Source: Shewanella waksmanii ATCC BAA-643 | GTDB lineage: Bacteria; Pseudomonadota; Gammaproteobacteria; Enterobacterales; Shewanellaceae | DNA: 64,000 nt | Assembly: GCF_000518805.1 (NCBI RefSeq) | Contig: NZ_JAEH01000026.1 | Location: forward strand, 1 to 64,000 | Direction: 5' to 3' | Shown: one piece after another, positions 44,830-54,209 of the stretch | Layout of the letters: every line of letters starts with the position of its first letter | Numbering within the stretch: position 1 is the stretch's first letter | Notes under the pieces: generated by a model | The model's input: the letters and a program-made list of their open reading frames with translations, nothing else | Told to the model about the DNA's origin: nothing | The model's database searches: none | Translations under genes and position numbers: made by a program

Positions 44830-44845
44830 AGTGATCTGATTCACA
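44830..44845. promoter_or_regulatory. CRP-like site upstream of the copper receptor
   Basis: AGTGATCTGATTCACA matches nine of ten conserved bases of TGTGA-N6-TCACA with correct 6-base spacing. It lies about 105 bases before the copper receptor ATG and 152 bases before the next rightward gene, so it could serve either. Confidence 0.55.
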
Positions 44846-44996
44846 CAATTGATTTTATTACGCTTTACTTAAAAATTATCGGTGAGTGAAACGTTAGGTT
44901 TGAGACAGTAAACACTTCGTGTTACCGTTGGCCAATCTATTCGATAAATCAGCGCTTATGGCAGCGCGACAACCCCTAGGTCAGCGTTCACGGTCA

Positions 44997-45419
44997 ATGG
45001 AGCATGAGGTGGAGTTAGCAGGACTATTAGTTGCGGGAATTAGTGCGTTAGGGACTTTAGTTCAAGCTTACTATGCCGCTAAAAGCAATGACAAACAGGT
45101 ACCGCAGAAGGCGATTCGCAGTGCCAATAAACGCGCCAAAGCACCACTGAAAATTGGTACAAAAACCGTTGATGCAGTGATAGACGATCAATTATTACTG
45201 CAGCTATGCAAAGATATCGAATCTCATCATGCACAGCTTGTGGCTGCCTTTCGTCAACCGGGCTTAAGCGATGCGGAAAAATCTCAACAAGTGGAACAGG
45301 CGAGACAACAAATTTGTCAGGTCTTGCTAGAAATAAAAAGGTTTAACCAGCAAGTTCTACCGACCAAGCGGTTACAAAATTTGTGGTTGTCTAATGGCTG
45401 CAAAGAATCAACACCGTAA
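44997..45419 (+). CDS. Small protein of unknown function with one N-terminal hydrophobic helix, before sbcD
   Basis: I do not recognise this protein. From the start at 44997 it has 140 residues: EHEVELAGLLVAGISALGTL is a glycine/alanine-rich hydrophobic helix near the N-terminus, then a basic stretch (QKAIRSANKRAKAPLKIGTK) and a helical C-terminal half rich in Gln (LLLQLCKDIESHHAQLVAAF, QQVEQARQQICQVLLEIKRF). Starts at 44919 (GTG) and 44958 (ATG) are also open; none has a clear ribosome site. It ends 36 bases before sbcD and could be cotranscribed with sbcDC. Confidence 0.6.
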   Translation: MEHEVELAGLLVAGISALGTLVQAYYAAKSNDKQVPQKAIRSANKRAKAPLKIGTKTVDAVIDDQLLLQLCKDIESHHAQLVAAFRQPGLSDAEKSQQVEQARQQICQVLLEIKRFNQQVLPTKRLQNLWLSNGCKESTP

Positions 45420-45455
45420 GCTAGGTCAGCAAGTTTAATCAAACGATGAGAATTC

Positions 45456-46601
45456 ATGAAATTTATCCATACCTCTGATTGGCATATTGGTCGTCAGTTA
45501 CACAATCAAAGTCTGCTTGAAGATCAACGCTATATTCTGGCGCAGATAGTCGATTTGGCTCGCAGCCATCAAGTTGACGCTGTGATCATCGCCGGTGATA
45601 TCTATGACCGCTCAGTGCCACCAGCCAGTGCCGTCGCCCTGCTCGATGAAGTGGTCAATCAATTGGTCAATGAGTTAGCGATAAAGGTGATCATGATAGC
45701 GGGTAACCATGACGGCCATGAACGCTTGGGTTTCGCTGCTCGGCAGTTGCAAGAGGCTGGCCTCTATATTCAAGGGCCGCTAAGCGCGCAAATAGACCCT
45801 ATTGTGCTGCATAGTGAAAGCGGCGATGCGGTGTTTTACCCGCTACCGTATGCCGAGCCTGCCACAGTGCGTCATCTTTATGATTGTGACGTGAATAGTC
45901 ATGAACAAGCCATGGCCAAACTGCTCGAGGGCGTCAGCAGCCATGATAGCCAGGGGCTACCCAAAGTGGTGATAGCACATTGTTTTTTAGATGGGGGCAG
46001 CGAGTCAGAATCTGAACGTCCTCTGAGCATAGGCGGGGCAGATAAAATCTCACCTAGCCTATTTACAAACTTTGACTATACCGCGTTAGGTCATCTGCAT
46101 GGGCCGCAATACAAAGGTCTGGCCAATGTTCGATATTCGGGCTCTATCTTGAAATACTCTTTTAGTGAACAAAAGCAAAATAAGTCAGTCACTTTGGTTG
46201 AGTTGACGCCTGCTAATGCGCCGCATATTGAGTTGTTGCCGCTGCAGGCTAAGCGAGATGTGCGCATTATTGAAGGGGCATTAGAGGAGCTGTTGGCTAA
46301 GGGGCTTAACGATCCATTGCGTGACGACTATATTATGGTACGCCTGAGTGACAAGCAGGCAATACTCGATGCGATGGGCAAGCTGCGTAGTGTTTATCCC
46401 AATGTGCTGCATCTAGAGCGAACCGGTTTAATGGCGAGCAGTGATAGCCTGGCAGTGCGGGCCGATCATATTAAAAAAGGTGAGCTAGATATGTTCAGTG
46501 ATTTCTTTGAACAGGTTTCTGGCGTTGCCTTAACGCGCTCACAACAAGCGTTAATGGTAGAAACCATAGATGCGTTGCATAAGTCAGAGGACAACCAATG
46601 A
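45456..46601 (+). CDS. sbcD: SbcD nuclease subunit of the SbcCD (Mre11-Rad50-type) complex
   Basis: A 381-residue metallophosphatase that cleaves hairpins and protein-blocked DNA ends. The five phosphodiesterase motifs are visible: FIHTSDWHIGR, VIIAGDIYDRSVPP, IMIAGNHDGHERLG, VVIAHCF and GHLHGPQ. Its TGA overlaps the ATG of sbcC (ATGA), so the two subunits are made together. Confidence 0.95.
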   Translation: MKFIHTSDWHIGRQLHNQSLLEDQRYILAQIVDLARSHQVDAVIIAGDIYDRSVPPASAVALLDEVVNQLVNELAIKVIMIAGNHDGHERLGFAARQLQEAGLYIQGPLSAQIDPIVLHSESGDAVFYPLPYAEPATVRHLYDCDVNSHEQAMAKLLEGVSSHDSQGLPKVVIAHCFLDGGSESESERPLSIGGADKISPSLFTNFDYTALGHLHGPQYKGLANVRYSGSILKYSFSEQKQNKSVTLVELTPANAPHIELLPLQAKRDVRIIEGALEELLAKGLNDPLRDDYIMVRLSDKQAILDAMGKLRSVYPNVLHLERTGLMASSDSLAVRADHIKKGELDMFSDFFEQVSGVALTRSQQALMVETIDALHKSEDNQ

Positions 46602-49600
46602 GACCACAAGTATTAACTATGGTGGCGTTTGGTCCCTTTGCGACTAAGCAAGTCATCGACTTTACGTCATTGGGAGAAAACCCGCTATTTCTGATCAACG
46701 GCCCTACCGGGGCAGGCAAAACAACCATCCTTGATGCAATTTGTTTTGCTCTATATGGCAAAACAACTGGCGATGAGCGTGAAGGCAGCCAAATGCGCTG
46801 TGATCTAGCGGCTGAAGATCTGCTTACTGAGGTGAGTTTTCAATTTCAGTTGGGGACCGATGGATATTTAATTCGGCGGGTACCAGAGCAGCAGCGCCTG
46901 AAAAAGAGTGGCGATGGTCATACAGTGCAAAAGAGCGAAGCACAGCTATATCGTATTGAAGCTGATGGTGAACACACGCCCTTGGTCGCGACCAAAGTGT
47001 CGGAGGCGACAGCGGAAATTGAATTGCTGACCGGGTTAGATGTAGATCAATTTCGCCAAGTAATGGTGCTGCCACAGGGCAAGTTTCGTGAATTATTAAT
47101 GGCTGATTCTAAAGCGCGTGAGAAGATTTTTAGCCAACTGTTTCAAACTCATATCTATCGTAAAATAGAAGATAAACTTAAGTTTCAGGCCGCCAATATC
47201 AGAAACGCGGTGCGTGAACACCGTAATAAACGTGATGGTATGCTGCTCAATATTGAAGTCAGCTCCGATGACGCGCTACGTGACGAAATTAGTGGCCTAG
47301 AGCCGCGCCTGACTCAGGCAAAAGTTGACAATGAACAAGCTAAATCGTCACTGATTTCTGCCAGTAAACAACTTGATGCCGCCAAAGTACTGCTTAATGA
47401 TTTTAATGAACTGGGCAAACTTGAGCAGGCCCAAGCACAGTTTCAGAGTAATGAGCCACTATTGTTGCAGCGTCAACAGCAACTAGATAATGGCCATAAA
47501 GCACAACAACTCAAACCGCTACTTGATGGCAGCGCCGCACGTGATGTCGAGCTTAAGCAAGCTCAAACATTAATGGCAACTGCGCAGCAGGCTAAACAGC
47601 AAAGTGAGCAAGCCCTAATTGAGGCTAAAAAGCACTTTGATGCGCTGCCCGAACAAGAACAGCAATTGCAGCAACTGCAGCAACAACTGCAGCAGCTAAG
47701 CCAGTTAGTGCCGCAGCTCAGCGGGTTAGATGAACTGTATCAAGCGGCCAAGCAAGCGAGCAGCGCTTTACAGCAAGCTAAACTCAGTGGCAGCAAATCG
47801 CGCGAGCAATTTGATGAGTTACAACAGCAAATTGAGCAGCTTAAGTTACAAATTCCGCCACTAGAGGACCTTGCTGCTGAGCAAGTGAGTGCCGGTCAGG
47901 CTGTCAGTCACCTTAGTGAGATGATTGAGCGTTATCAAGGGTGGTTGCAAGCAAAGTCATTGGTACAACAAACAGAGCAGCAGTTAGCACAGGCAAAACA
48001 GCACGGGCAATTGCTGCGTGATAAGTTTAGCCAAGCCCAGCTTACTCATCGCCAATTGCAGTTAGTGTGGCATCAAGGCCAGGCTGCCAGTTTAGCCATG
48101 CAACTCAATGAGGGTCAGCCTTGTCCGGTTTGCGGAAGTGAGCAACATCCGAATTTGGCAACCAGTGATGAGCGTTTGCCCAGTGAGGAGGAGCTCACCC
48201 AGGCACAACAAGCAGAAGAGGACGCAAACTCTTCGCTCACTCGGGCGCGATCGGAATACGCGGCGCTGCAAACGCGATTACAAGAGCAACAGAAATTAGC
48301 TGATGAATTGCAAAATAAGTTGGCGCAGTACAGTGAACAGTCTGTTGATGAACTGCAGCAGCAATTACTACTCAAGCAGCAACTACTCGCCAAAGCCAAT
48401 CAAGGGGCTGAGCAGCTTAGTCAACTGCGATCACAAATTAATGAACGAGAAGCCAGTGCACAGCAACAACGCAATGCATTGGAGTTAGAACGCGAGCGAT
48501 TTCAGGAATTACAGCAGCAAGTTTCTAGTTTGCAGGGCAAAGTTGAGCAAGCAGAAAATCATATTCCGGCTGACTACCGCAGTCTTGATGCTCTGCAATC
48601 AGCCATAAAACAATTAACGACTGACGTTGAGCAGCGCCAGCAAACGATTAATGCGACTCGACACTCCTATAGCCATGCCCGTGAGCTTGATGCATCACAT
48701 AGCGCATCTGTCACTGCGGCCCAGCAAAGCCAGTCACAGTGTATCGAGTTACAACAGCAGGCACTCAATGAGCTTAATACCGCGCTGGCTGAACAAGGCT
48801 TTGATAGTCAACAAGCATTGCAACAGGCCTTATTACCGGCTGATGTGTTGCAACAAATAGCCACAGAAATCGCGAATGAGCGACAGCAGCGAATTGAGAA
48901 CCAGGCCCGTTTGTCACAGCTAAACGAAAAATTGGCGCAGCAAGTTACGCCCAATTTGACTGAGGTGGAACAGCAGGTCCAGCAGGCTCAACTTGCGCAG
49001 CAAACTGCTGAAACCGCATGGCAGGCCCTGCAAGGGCGGATGACGCAGCTTGTGCAGACCCAAAAGCAGCTAGAGCAAGCCGATGCTGCGGCTAAACAGC
49101 TAGAGGATGAATACGCCGTAGTGGGTACCTTAGCCGATGTTGCCAATGGTCAAACGGGGAATAAAATCAGTTTGCAACGCTTCGTGCTGAGCGTTTTGCT
49201 AGGCGATGTGTTGTTAGCCGCGAGTGAGCGACTACAGTTGATGAGCAAAGGCCGCTACCGACTATTGCGCAAAGAGGACAGAGCGAAGGGCAACAAAGCC
49301 TCAGGCTTGGAGTTAGAAGTAGAAGATGCCTATACCGCAAAAGTTCGCCCAGTAGCGACTCTTAGCGGTGGTGAGAGCTTTATGGCGGCGCTGTCTATGG
49401 CGCTTGGACTTTCGGATGTGGTGCAGACATACGCAGGCGGTATTAAACTTGATACGCTGTTTATTGATGAGGGTTTTGGCAGTCTAGACCAAGACTCTTT
49501 GGAACTGGCCATCCGCACCTTGATAGATTTACAGTCAGCGGGTCGTATGGTGGGCGTTATTTCCCATGTTTCAGAAATGAAAGAGCAGATAAGTAGCCGC

Positions 49601-49654
49601 ATAGAGATCACCAAATCTGCCAATGGCAGCATAACTCGTGTTTGTCGCGCATAA
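46598..49654 (+). CDS. sbcC: SbcC ATPase/coiled-coil subunit of the SbcCD complex
   Basis: A 1018-residue SMC-like ATPase. Walker A is NGPTGAGKTTILDAICFALY at about 33-52. Long Gln-rich coiled-coil arms run from about 180 to 850, folded at the zinc hook CPVC (Cys509, Cys512). The C-terminal lobe has the signature TLSGGESFMAALSMALGLSD and Walker B TLFIDEGFGSLD. It partners SbcD in trimming DNA palindromes and blocked breaks. It ends at a terminator. Confidence 0.95.
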   Translation: MRPQVLTMVAFGPFATKQVIDFTSLGENPLFLINGPTGAGKTTILDAICFALYGKTTGDEREGSQMRCDLAAEDLLTEVSFQFQLGTDGYLIRRVPEQQRLKKSGDGHTVQKSEAQLYRIEADGEHTPLVATKVSEATAEIELLTGLDVDQFRQVMVLPQGKFRELLMADSKAREKIFSQLFQTHIYRKIEDKLKFQAANIRNAVREHRNKRDGMLLNIEVSSDDALRDEISGLEPRLTQAKVDNEQAKSSLISASKQLDAAKVLLNDFNELGKLEQAQAQFQSNEPLLLQRQQQLDNGHKAQQLKPLLDGSAARDVELKQAQTLMATAQQAKQQSEQALIEAKKHFDALPEQEQQLQQLQQQLQQLSQLVPQLSGLDELYQAAKQASSALQQAKLSGSKSREQFDELQQQIEQLKLQIPPLEDLAAEQVSAGQAVSHLSEMIERYQGWLQAKSLVQQTEQQLAQAKQHGQLLRDKFSQAQLTHRQLQLVWHQGQAASLAMQLNEGQPCPVCGSEQHPNLATSDERLPSEEELTQAQQAEEDANSSLTRARSEYAALQTRLQEQQKLADELQNKLAQYSEQSVDELQQQLLLKQQLLAKANQGAEQLSQLRSQINEREASAQQQRNALELERERFQELQQQVSSLQGKVEQAENHIPADYRSLDALQSAIKQLTTDVEQRQQTINATRHSYSHARELDASHSASVTAAQQSQSQCIELQQQALNELNTALAEQGFDSQQALQQALLPADVLQQIATEIANERQQRIENQARLSQLNEKLAQQVTPNLTEVEQQVQQAQLAQQTAETAWQALQGRMTQLVQTQKQLEQADAAAKQLEDEYAVVGTLADVANGQTGNKISLQRFVLSVLLGDVLLAASERLQLMSKGRYRLLRKEDRAKGNKASGLELEVEDAYTAKVRPVATLSGGESFMAALSMALGLSDVVQTYAGGIKLDTLFIDEGFGSLDQDSLELAIRTLIDLQSAGRMVGVISHVSEMKEQISSRIEITKSANGSITRVCRA

Positions 49655-49730
49655 GCATTGTCACTAGGTTTGATTGTCAACTGAAAAGTTGGGCGTAGAG
49701 CGCGCCGTAGACCGACTAATATTTGAATTC

Positions 49731-49760
49731 TAGCCCGCAGTTTTTGCGGGCTTTTTATTG
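49731..49760 (+). terminator. Terminator after sbcC
   Basis: AGCCCGCA and TGCGGGCT form an 8-bp stem around GTTTT followed by a T run, 77 bases after the sbcC stop. Confidence 0.85.
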
Positions 49761-49977
49761 GTTGGCGAAGACTAAAATGAGGTCGCTTATTGTCAATAGC
49801 CACTATCTTTACGAATATTTATGCAGGTTTTGTTGCATGGATCATTTTGTATCTGCAGCAATCTTTGATATAAAAGGACGTTTAGTTCCGTCTAGCACGG
49901 AATTCTGGCTTTATTGATAATAACGATGATGAGAGTTGAGGCGCAGGTTGTTAGCAAGTAAATTTTCTTTTTTTAAA

Positions 49978-51237
49978 ATGTCGCCAAATCGTTTACAGGC
50001 ATTGCCCAGCCCCCATAAAAAAATCCTCATGGGTGCCGTATTAATGATAGGCGCGGCTATATTGTGGCCGAATCAACAAGAGTATCTACCAACCCGCATA
50101 CCGGTTGAGCTTGATATTGAGAATATCATTGCCCAAATCGCCCCTAGCGAACAGACCGAAACCTTGGTCAAACAGGCAGACTTCGTTAAAACCATTGCCA
50201 AAGGCGATACGCTCAGTGGTTTGTTTGAACAGGCTGGTGTTGATCAGCAGACCATGTACCGTGTTTTAGAAGCTGATTTGAATGTCTTGGCACTTGATAC
50301 CTTGATGCCCGGCAATAAAATGCAGTTTTGGCTTGATGACCAAGGCAAGCTGCAGCAATTAGAGTTATATTTTAACGCCGCACGTCAGGTCGTGTTTAGC
50401 CGTTATGATGACGGTGAGTTTAAAGTTGATGAAATCAATATTGAGGGGATATGGCGCAATCGCAGTGTGATTGGCGATATCCAAGGTTCGTTCTATTTAT
50501 CAGCCCAACGTATGGGTCTGAACGCCGGCGAGATCCAGCGAATTGAATCACTACTGAAAGAGAAATTGAATTTTGCCCGCGATTTACGTGCGGGTGACAA
50601 ATTTTCTGTTTTGATTAATGATCAGTTTATCGACGGTGCCGCAACCGGTAACAGTGATATTTTGGGTGTCCACATTCAACGGGGACGCAGCAGTATCAAT
50701 GCCTACCAAAATAGTGATGGTAACTTTTACGATGACCAAGGTCGCAGCCTAGCACGGGCATTTCAGCGTATTCCGTTGCAGAAAAACTATCGCATCAGTT
50801 CACGCTTTAATCGCCATCGCCATCACCCAGTGACGGGCCGCGTGTCACCCCACAACGGCACTGACTTTGCTACACCCATAGGCACTAAGATTGTCGCACC
50901 TGGTGACGGCATTGTGTCTTTGGTGACCGAACATCGCTTTGCTGGTAAGTATGTGGTGATTGATCATGATAAAAAGTATCGTACCCGCTATCTGCATTTA
51001 TCTAAACCATTGGTGCACAAAGGTCAGCGAGTGAGTCGCGGCCAAGTGATCGCGTTGTCGGGTAATACTGGGCGCATTACCGGGCCACATCTACACTATG
51101 AGTTTCATGTAAATGGTCGCCCAGTTGATCCGATGAAAGCCAATATCCCCATGGCAAGCCAGTTGACTAAAGCGGAAATGACCGACTTCAAACAACTGGT
51201 AAAAGTACGCCAAATGATGATGGGGCAAGATGTATAA
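49978..51237 (+). CDS. mepM: MepM-like murein DD-endopeptidase (M23, LysM-like)
   Basis: A membrane-anchored periplasmic hydrolase cleaving peptidoglycan cross-links. One N-terminal helix (KKILMGAVLMIGAAILW), then an OapA/LysM-like region (TIAKGDTLSGLFEQAGVDQQ) and an intact M23 domain with HNGTDFATPIGT, YVVIDHDKKYRTRYLHLSK and GRITGPHLHYEFHVNGRPVD carrying the zinc ligands. Start is uncertain: ATG at 49978 gives 420 residues, but TTGs at 49936 and 49948 are in frame and the latter has GAGG six bases upstream. It ends at a terminator. Confidence 0.9.
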   Translation: MSPNRLQALPSPHKKILMGAVLMIGAAILWPNQQEYLPTRIPVELDIENIIAQIAPSEQTETLVKQADFVKTIAKGDTLSGLFEQAGVDQQTMYRVLEADLNVLALDTLMPGNKMQFWLDDQGKLQQLELYFNAARQVVFSRYDDGEFKVDEINIEGIWRNRSVIGDIQGSFYLSAQRMGLNAGEIQRIESLLKEKLNFARDLRAGDKFSVLINDQFIDGAATGNSDILGVHIQRGRSSINAYQNSDGNFYDDQGRSLARAFQRIPLQKNYRISSRFNRHRHHPVTGRVSPHNGTDFATPIGTKIVAPGDGIVSLVTEHRFAGKYVVIDHDKKYRTRYLHLSKPLVHKGQRVSRGQVIALSGNTGRITGPHLHYEFHVNGRPVDPMKANIPMASQLTKAEMTDFKQLVKVRQMMMGQDV

Positions 51238-51243
51238 ATGACA

Positions 51244-51275
51244 TAAATACCAGCGCAAGCTGGTATTTTTTTTGT
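51244..51275 (+). terminator. Terminator after mepM
   Basis: AATACCAGC and GCTGGTATT form a 9-bp stem around GCAA, followed by six or more T residues, 9 bases after the stop. Confidence 0.9.
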
Positions 51276-51392
51276 CTCATCCTTAGGGTTTTCCGCCACA
51301 GAATGCAGCAAAAATACAAAGCGTAGCAAATCACTGTGTTATGTAATGCTTTGAATTTAAAGGAGTCAAAAGTTCAATAACCCGTATTCCTG

Positions 51393-51410
51393 AATTTGAA
51401 CGTTCAAATT
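51393..51410. promoter_or_regulatory. 18-bp perfect palindrome, likely operator of the GH3 gene
   Basis: AATTTGAACGTTCAAATT is an uninterrupted even palindrome centred on CG, the format used by LacI-family repressors. It is 152 bases before the GH3 ATG. No LacI gene lies in the window. The nearby AraC regulator usually binds direct repeats, so an unlinked regulator is more likely. Confidence 0.6.
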
Positions 51411-51561
51411 TGGGAAATAAACCTAAGCTTGAACCCACTTTTTATTTAATCTTGCTAATGTGGTGCCTAGTACAAATAACAAGCTGGCAGCCAATAGCGA
51501 TTTCCATCCTATTTGATGCCGGTAGCGCCTTACTCAAAGTGACAAAAGGGATTGAGATTTG

Positions 51562-54141
51562 ATGAAACGTAATCGGTTATTTTTATCTATGTTGTTGGTG
51601 ACGGCGGTTGGTTGCCAGAGCGCCAAGCAAGACGAAGCCGCTGGGGGCAGTGATACGCCACAAACAGCCGCTAGTGTTCATGCAGCGCATAAACAGCAAC
51701 GGCTTGCTGAGGTTGAACAAAACGTAGAGCGCTTGCTCGCACAACTGACACTTGATGAAAAAATCTCTTTAACCCATGCCAATGCCAAGTTCTCCATTGC
51801 CGCTATTGAGCGCCTCGGGATCCACGAAATGTGGATGTCTGATGGCCCCCACGGCGTAAGACACGAGATTGAACGATATAGCTGGAACTCTGCTAACTGG
51901 CAAGATGATCAATCAACCTATCTACCGCCATTGACGGCTGTCGCGGCCAGTTGGAACCCTGAGATGGCAGCACTGCACGGCAATGTGCTGGGCAGTGAAG
52001 CCAGGCAGCGTAACAAAGACGTGATTCTCGGTCCTGGTGTGAACTTGGCAAGGTTGCCACTGTATGGACGTAATTTTGAATATCTAGGTGAAGACCCGTT
52101 TTTGGCTGCAAAGCTTGTGGTACCGGCAGTTAAAGCCATTCAGTCAAATGATGTAGCGGCATCAGTTAAGCATTATGCGCTTAATACACAGGAGCTTAAT
52201 CGTATAGGTGTTGATGCAAAACCTGATGAAAGGACGCTGCGAGAGGTTTACCTTCCGGCATTTGAAGCAGCAGTTAAAGAGGGTAATACCCATACTATTA
52301 TGGGTGCATACAATCGTTATTACGGTACCAATGCCAATCAAAGTAAGCACTTGGTGATGGACATTCTTAAAGGAGAGTGGGGTTACAAAGGTGTGTTATT
52401 GACCGATTGGAATGTCGATATCAATACTTTTGATGCTGCGATGAACGGCCTTGATATTGAAATGGGTACGGCGGTTGATAGCTTTGACGACTATTTTCTA
52501 GCGCAGCCACTTAAAGAGATGATAGAGGCGGGCAAAGTCCCCATGTCAGTGCTTGATGATAAAGTGCGCCGTGTTCTGCGAGTACAACTGTCTATCGGCA
52601 TGATGGACAAGTATCGCCTGTCTGGTCAGCGTAATATCCAAGCGCACCACGAAGCGGCGCGCACAATCATTAGCGAAGGTATTGTGCTGCTGAAAAATGA
52701 GCAACAGCTACTACCACTTGAGCAAGCCAAAATTAACAATGTGTTGGTGTTGGGGCCCAATGCGGATGTCCTGCACAGCCAAGGTGGTGGCTCATCTGAG
52801 GTGAAGCCTTTGTACGAGATATCGCCGTTGCAAGGTTTGAAAAACAAGCTCGGCGCCGATGTTTATATCACCGTGATGCGGGCACAAAACAGTGCTGGTG
52901 TGGCACCAATTGCAACCGACTACATGGCAACGCGTCACTGGACGGGCACGCCACAGTGGGAATTAATTCGCTATCAAGATGACGGTTTCGCTCATATTGA
53001 ACGTCAAGATGATTGGATTGCTAATTCGACCTACAAAGCGAGTAGTAATAGCCCCGAGTTTATCCGCATGAGCACGGATATTAAACCGCTGGCATCGGGA
53101 CAGCACACTTTAAAACTAGCCCTAGAAGGCCAGGCGAGTTTGCGTATTAATGGCAAACAAGTGATGAGTCAGCAAGCTGATAAAGCACAAGTATTTGAGC
53201 AAGTCATCGAGTTAGACAGTAATCAAACCTACAAATTTGAACTGCAATATGCCGGTAGCGGTCAGGTAACATTGGGTTGGGATGCGCCGGGCGCATTGTT
53301 TACGCCAGAAGCGGAATATCTGGCGGCGGCAAAAGCGGCGGACGTGGTGATTTATTACGGTGGTTTATCCCATGCTGACGATCGTGAAGCGATTGATCGT
53401 ATCGATATGAAGCTACCCAATGGCCAGGATGCGGTGATCAGCAAGCTATTACAAGCTAACCCTAACACTGTGGTGTTCCTCAATGGTGGTTCTGCAGTCG
53501 AGATGCCGTGGGCCGATGACGCCAAAGCCATTGTATGGGGCTGGTATGGCGGTATGGAAGCCGGTAATGCCTATGCTGATGTGTTATTTGGTGATGTTAA
53601 CCCCAGTGGTAAAATGCCAATTACCTTGCCAAAGTTATTGCAAGACACAGCGCCAATTATGCTAGATGACTACAATGCGGTTGATTCATTATACAAAGAG
53701 GGCGTGTTTATTGGTTATCGCTGGTTCGAGCAGCAAAAGATTGCGCCGCTGTTTCCATTCGGCCACGGTCTCTCGTATACCCAATTTGAGTACAGTGACA
53801 TCAAGTTGTCTTCAGCCAGTATGCAAAGTGGCGACACATTAACTGTGACCGCTAAAGTCACAAACACTGGGGCGAGAGCCGGCAGCGAAGTGGTGCAGTT
53901 GTACCTACATGACATGCAAGCCAGTGTGCCGCGACCAGAGAAAGAGCTAAAAGGCTTTAGTAAGATTTATCTTGAGCCGGGGCAGTCAGGGACAGTGACA
54001 ATGACATTGAATCAGCGCGACTTGTCGTTTTGGGATGTGACTCGTTCTGATTGGCTGGCAGAGCCGGGCAAGTATAATGTCATGCTTGGTGCGTCAGTGG
54101 CCGATATACGCTTAAACAAGCAGTTTGATTATCGCGATTAA
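51562..54141 (+). CDS. Glycoside hydrolase family 3 lipoprotein (beta-glucosidase type) with PA14 insert
   Basis: An 859-residue enzyme. MKRNRLFLSMLLVTAVGC is a lipoprotein signal. The catalytic (beta/alpha)8 domain has MWMSDGPHGVRHEIERYSW, YEYLGEDP-type FEYLGEDPFLAAK, and SVKHYALNTQELNR. The nucleophile Asp282 lies in GVLLTDWNVD. The second domain holds GPNADVLHSQGGGSS and the acid/base region; a PA14-like insert (about 435-550, RMSTDIKPLASGQHTLKLAL) is present, then a fibronectin-like tail (LTVTAKVTNTGARAGSEVVQ, LYLHDMQASVPRPEKELKGF). It probably splits beta-glucosides in the periplasm or at the surface. It is convergent with a broken AraC regulator gene. Confidence 0.9.
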   Translation: MKRNRLFLSMLLVTAVGCQSAKQDEAAGGSDTPQTAASVHAAHKQQRLAEVEQNVERLLAQLTLDEKISLTHANAKFSIAAIERLGIHEMWMSDGPHGVRHEIERYSWNSANWQDDQSTYLPPLTAVAASWNPEMAALHGNVLGSEARQRNKDVILGPGVNLARLPLYGRNFEYLGEDPFLAAKLVVPAVKAIQSNDVAASVKHYALNTQELNRIGVDAKPDERTLREVYLPAFEAAVKEGNTHTIMGAYNRYYGTNANQSKHLVMDILKGEWGYKGVLLTDWNVDINTFDAAMNGLDIEMGTAVDSFDDYFLAQPLKEMIEAGKVPMSVLDDKVRRVLRVQLSIGMMDKYRLSGQRNIQAHHEAARTIISEGIVLLKNEQQLLPLEQAKINNVLVLGPNADVLHSQGGGSSEVKPLYEISPLQGLKNKLGADVYITVMRAQNSAGVAPIATDYMATRHWTGTPQWELIRYQDDGFAHIERQDDWIANSTYKASSNSPEFIRMSTDIKPLASGQHTLKLALEGQASLRINGKQVMSQQADKAQVFEQVIELDSNQTYKFELQYAGSGQVTLGWDAPGALFTPEAEYLAAAKAADVVIYYGGLSHADDREAIDRIDMKLPNGQDAVISKLLQANPNTVVFLNGGSAVEMPWADDAKAIVWGWYGGMEAGNAYADVLFGDVNPSGKMPITLPKLLQDTAPIMLDDYNAVDSLYKEGVFIGYRWFEQQKIAPLFPFGHGLSYTQFEYSDIKLSSASMQSGDTLTVTAKVTNTGARAGSEVVQLYLHDMQASVPRPEKELKGFSKIYLEPGQSGTVTMTLNQRDLSFWDVTRSDWLAEPGKYNVMLGASVADIRLNKQFDYRD

Positions 54142-54157
54142 GCTTGCAAATAAAAAA

Positions 54158-54192
54158 ACAAAAAAGGGTAGCCTAAGCTGCCCTTTTTTATG
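54158..54192. terminator. Bidirectional terminator between the GH3 gene and the AraC-type gene
   Basis: AAAAAAGGGTAGC and GCTGCCCTTTTTT form a 13-base stem with one G-U pair around CTAA; A-rich on the left and T-rich on the right. Confidence 0.88.
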
Positions 54193-54209
54193 CCTTAACA
54201 GCAGAGATT

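Larger units (their letters stand above)
51238..51561. other. Intergenic region with a perfect palindrome upstream of the GH3 gene
   Basis: Beyond the mepM terminator no gene is seen. The only strong signal is an 18-bp palindrome at 51393-51410. Two further GTTCAA/TTGAAC half-sites flank it at about 51372 and 51429, so several copies of a recognition half-site may be present. Confidence 0.55.

Noticed and set aside
49896..49935. Fur box before mepM (GATAATAACGATGATG)
   Set aside because: Only about 11 of 19 positions match and the gene is not iron-related.
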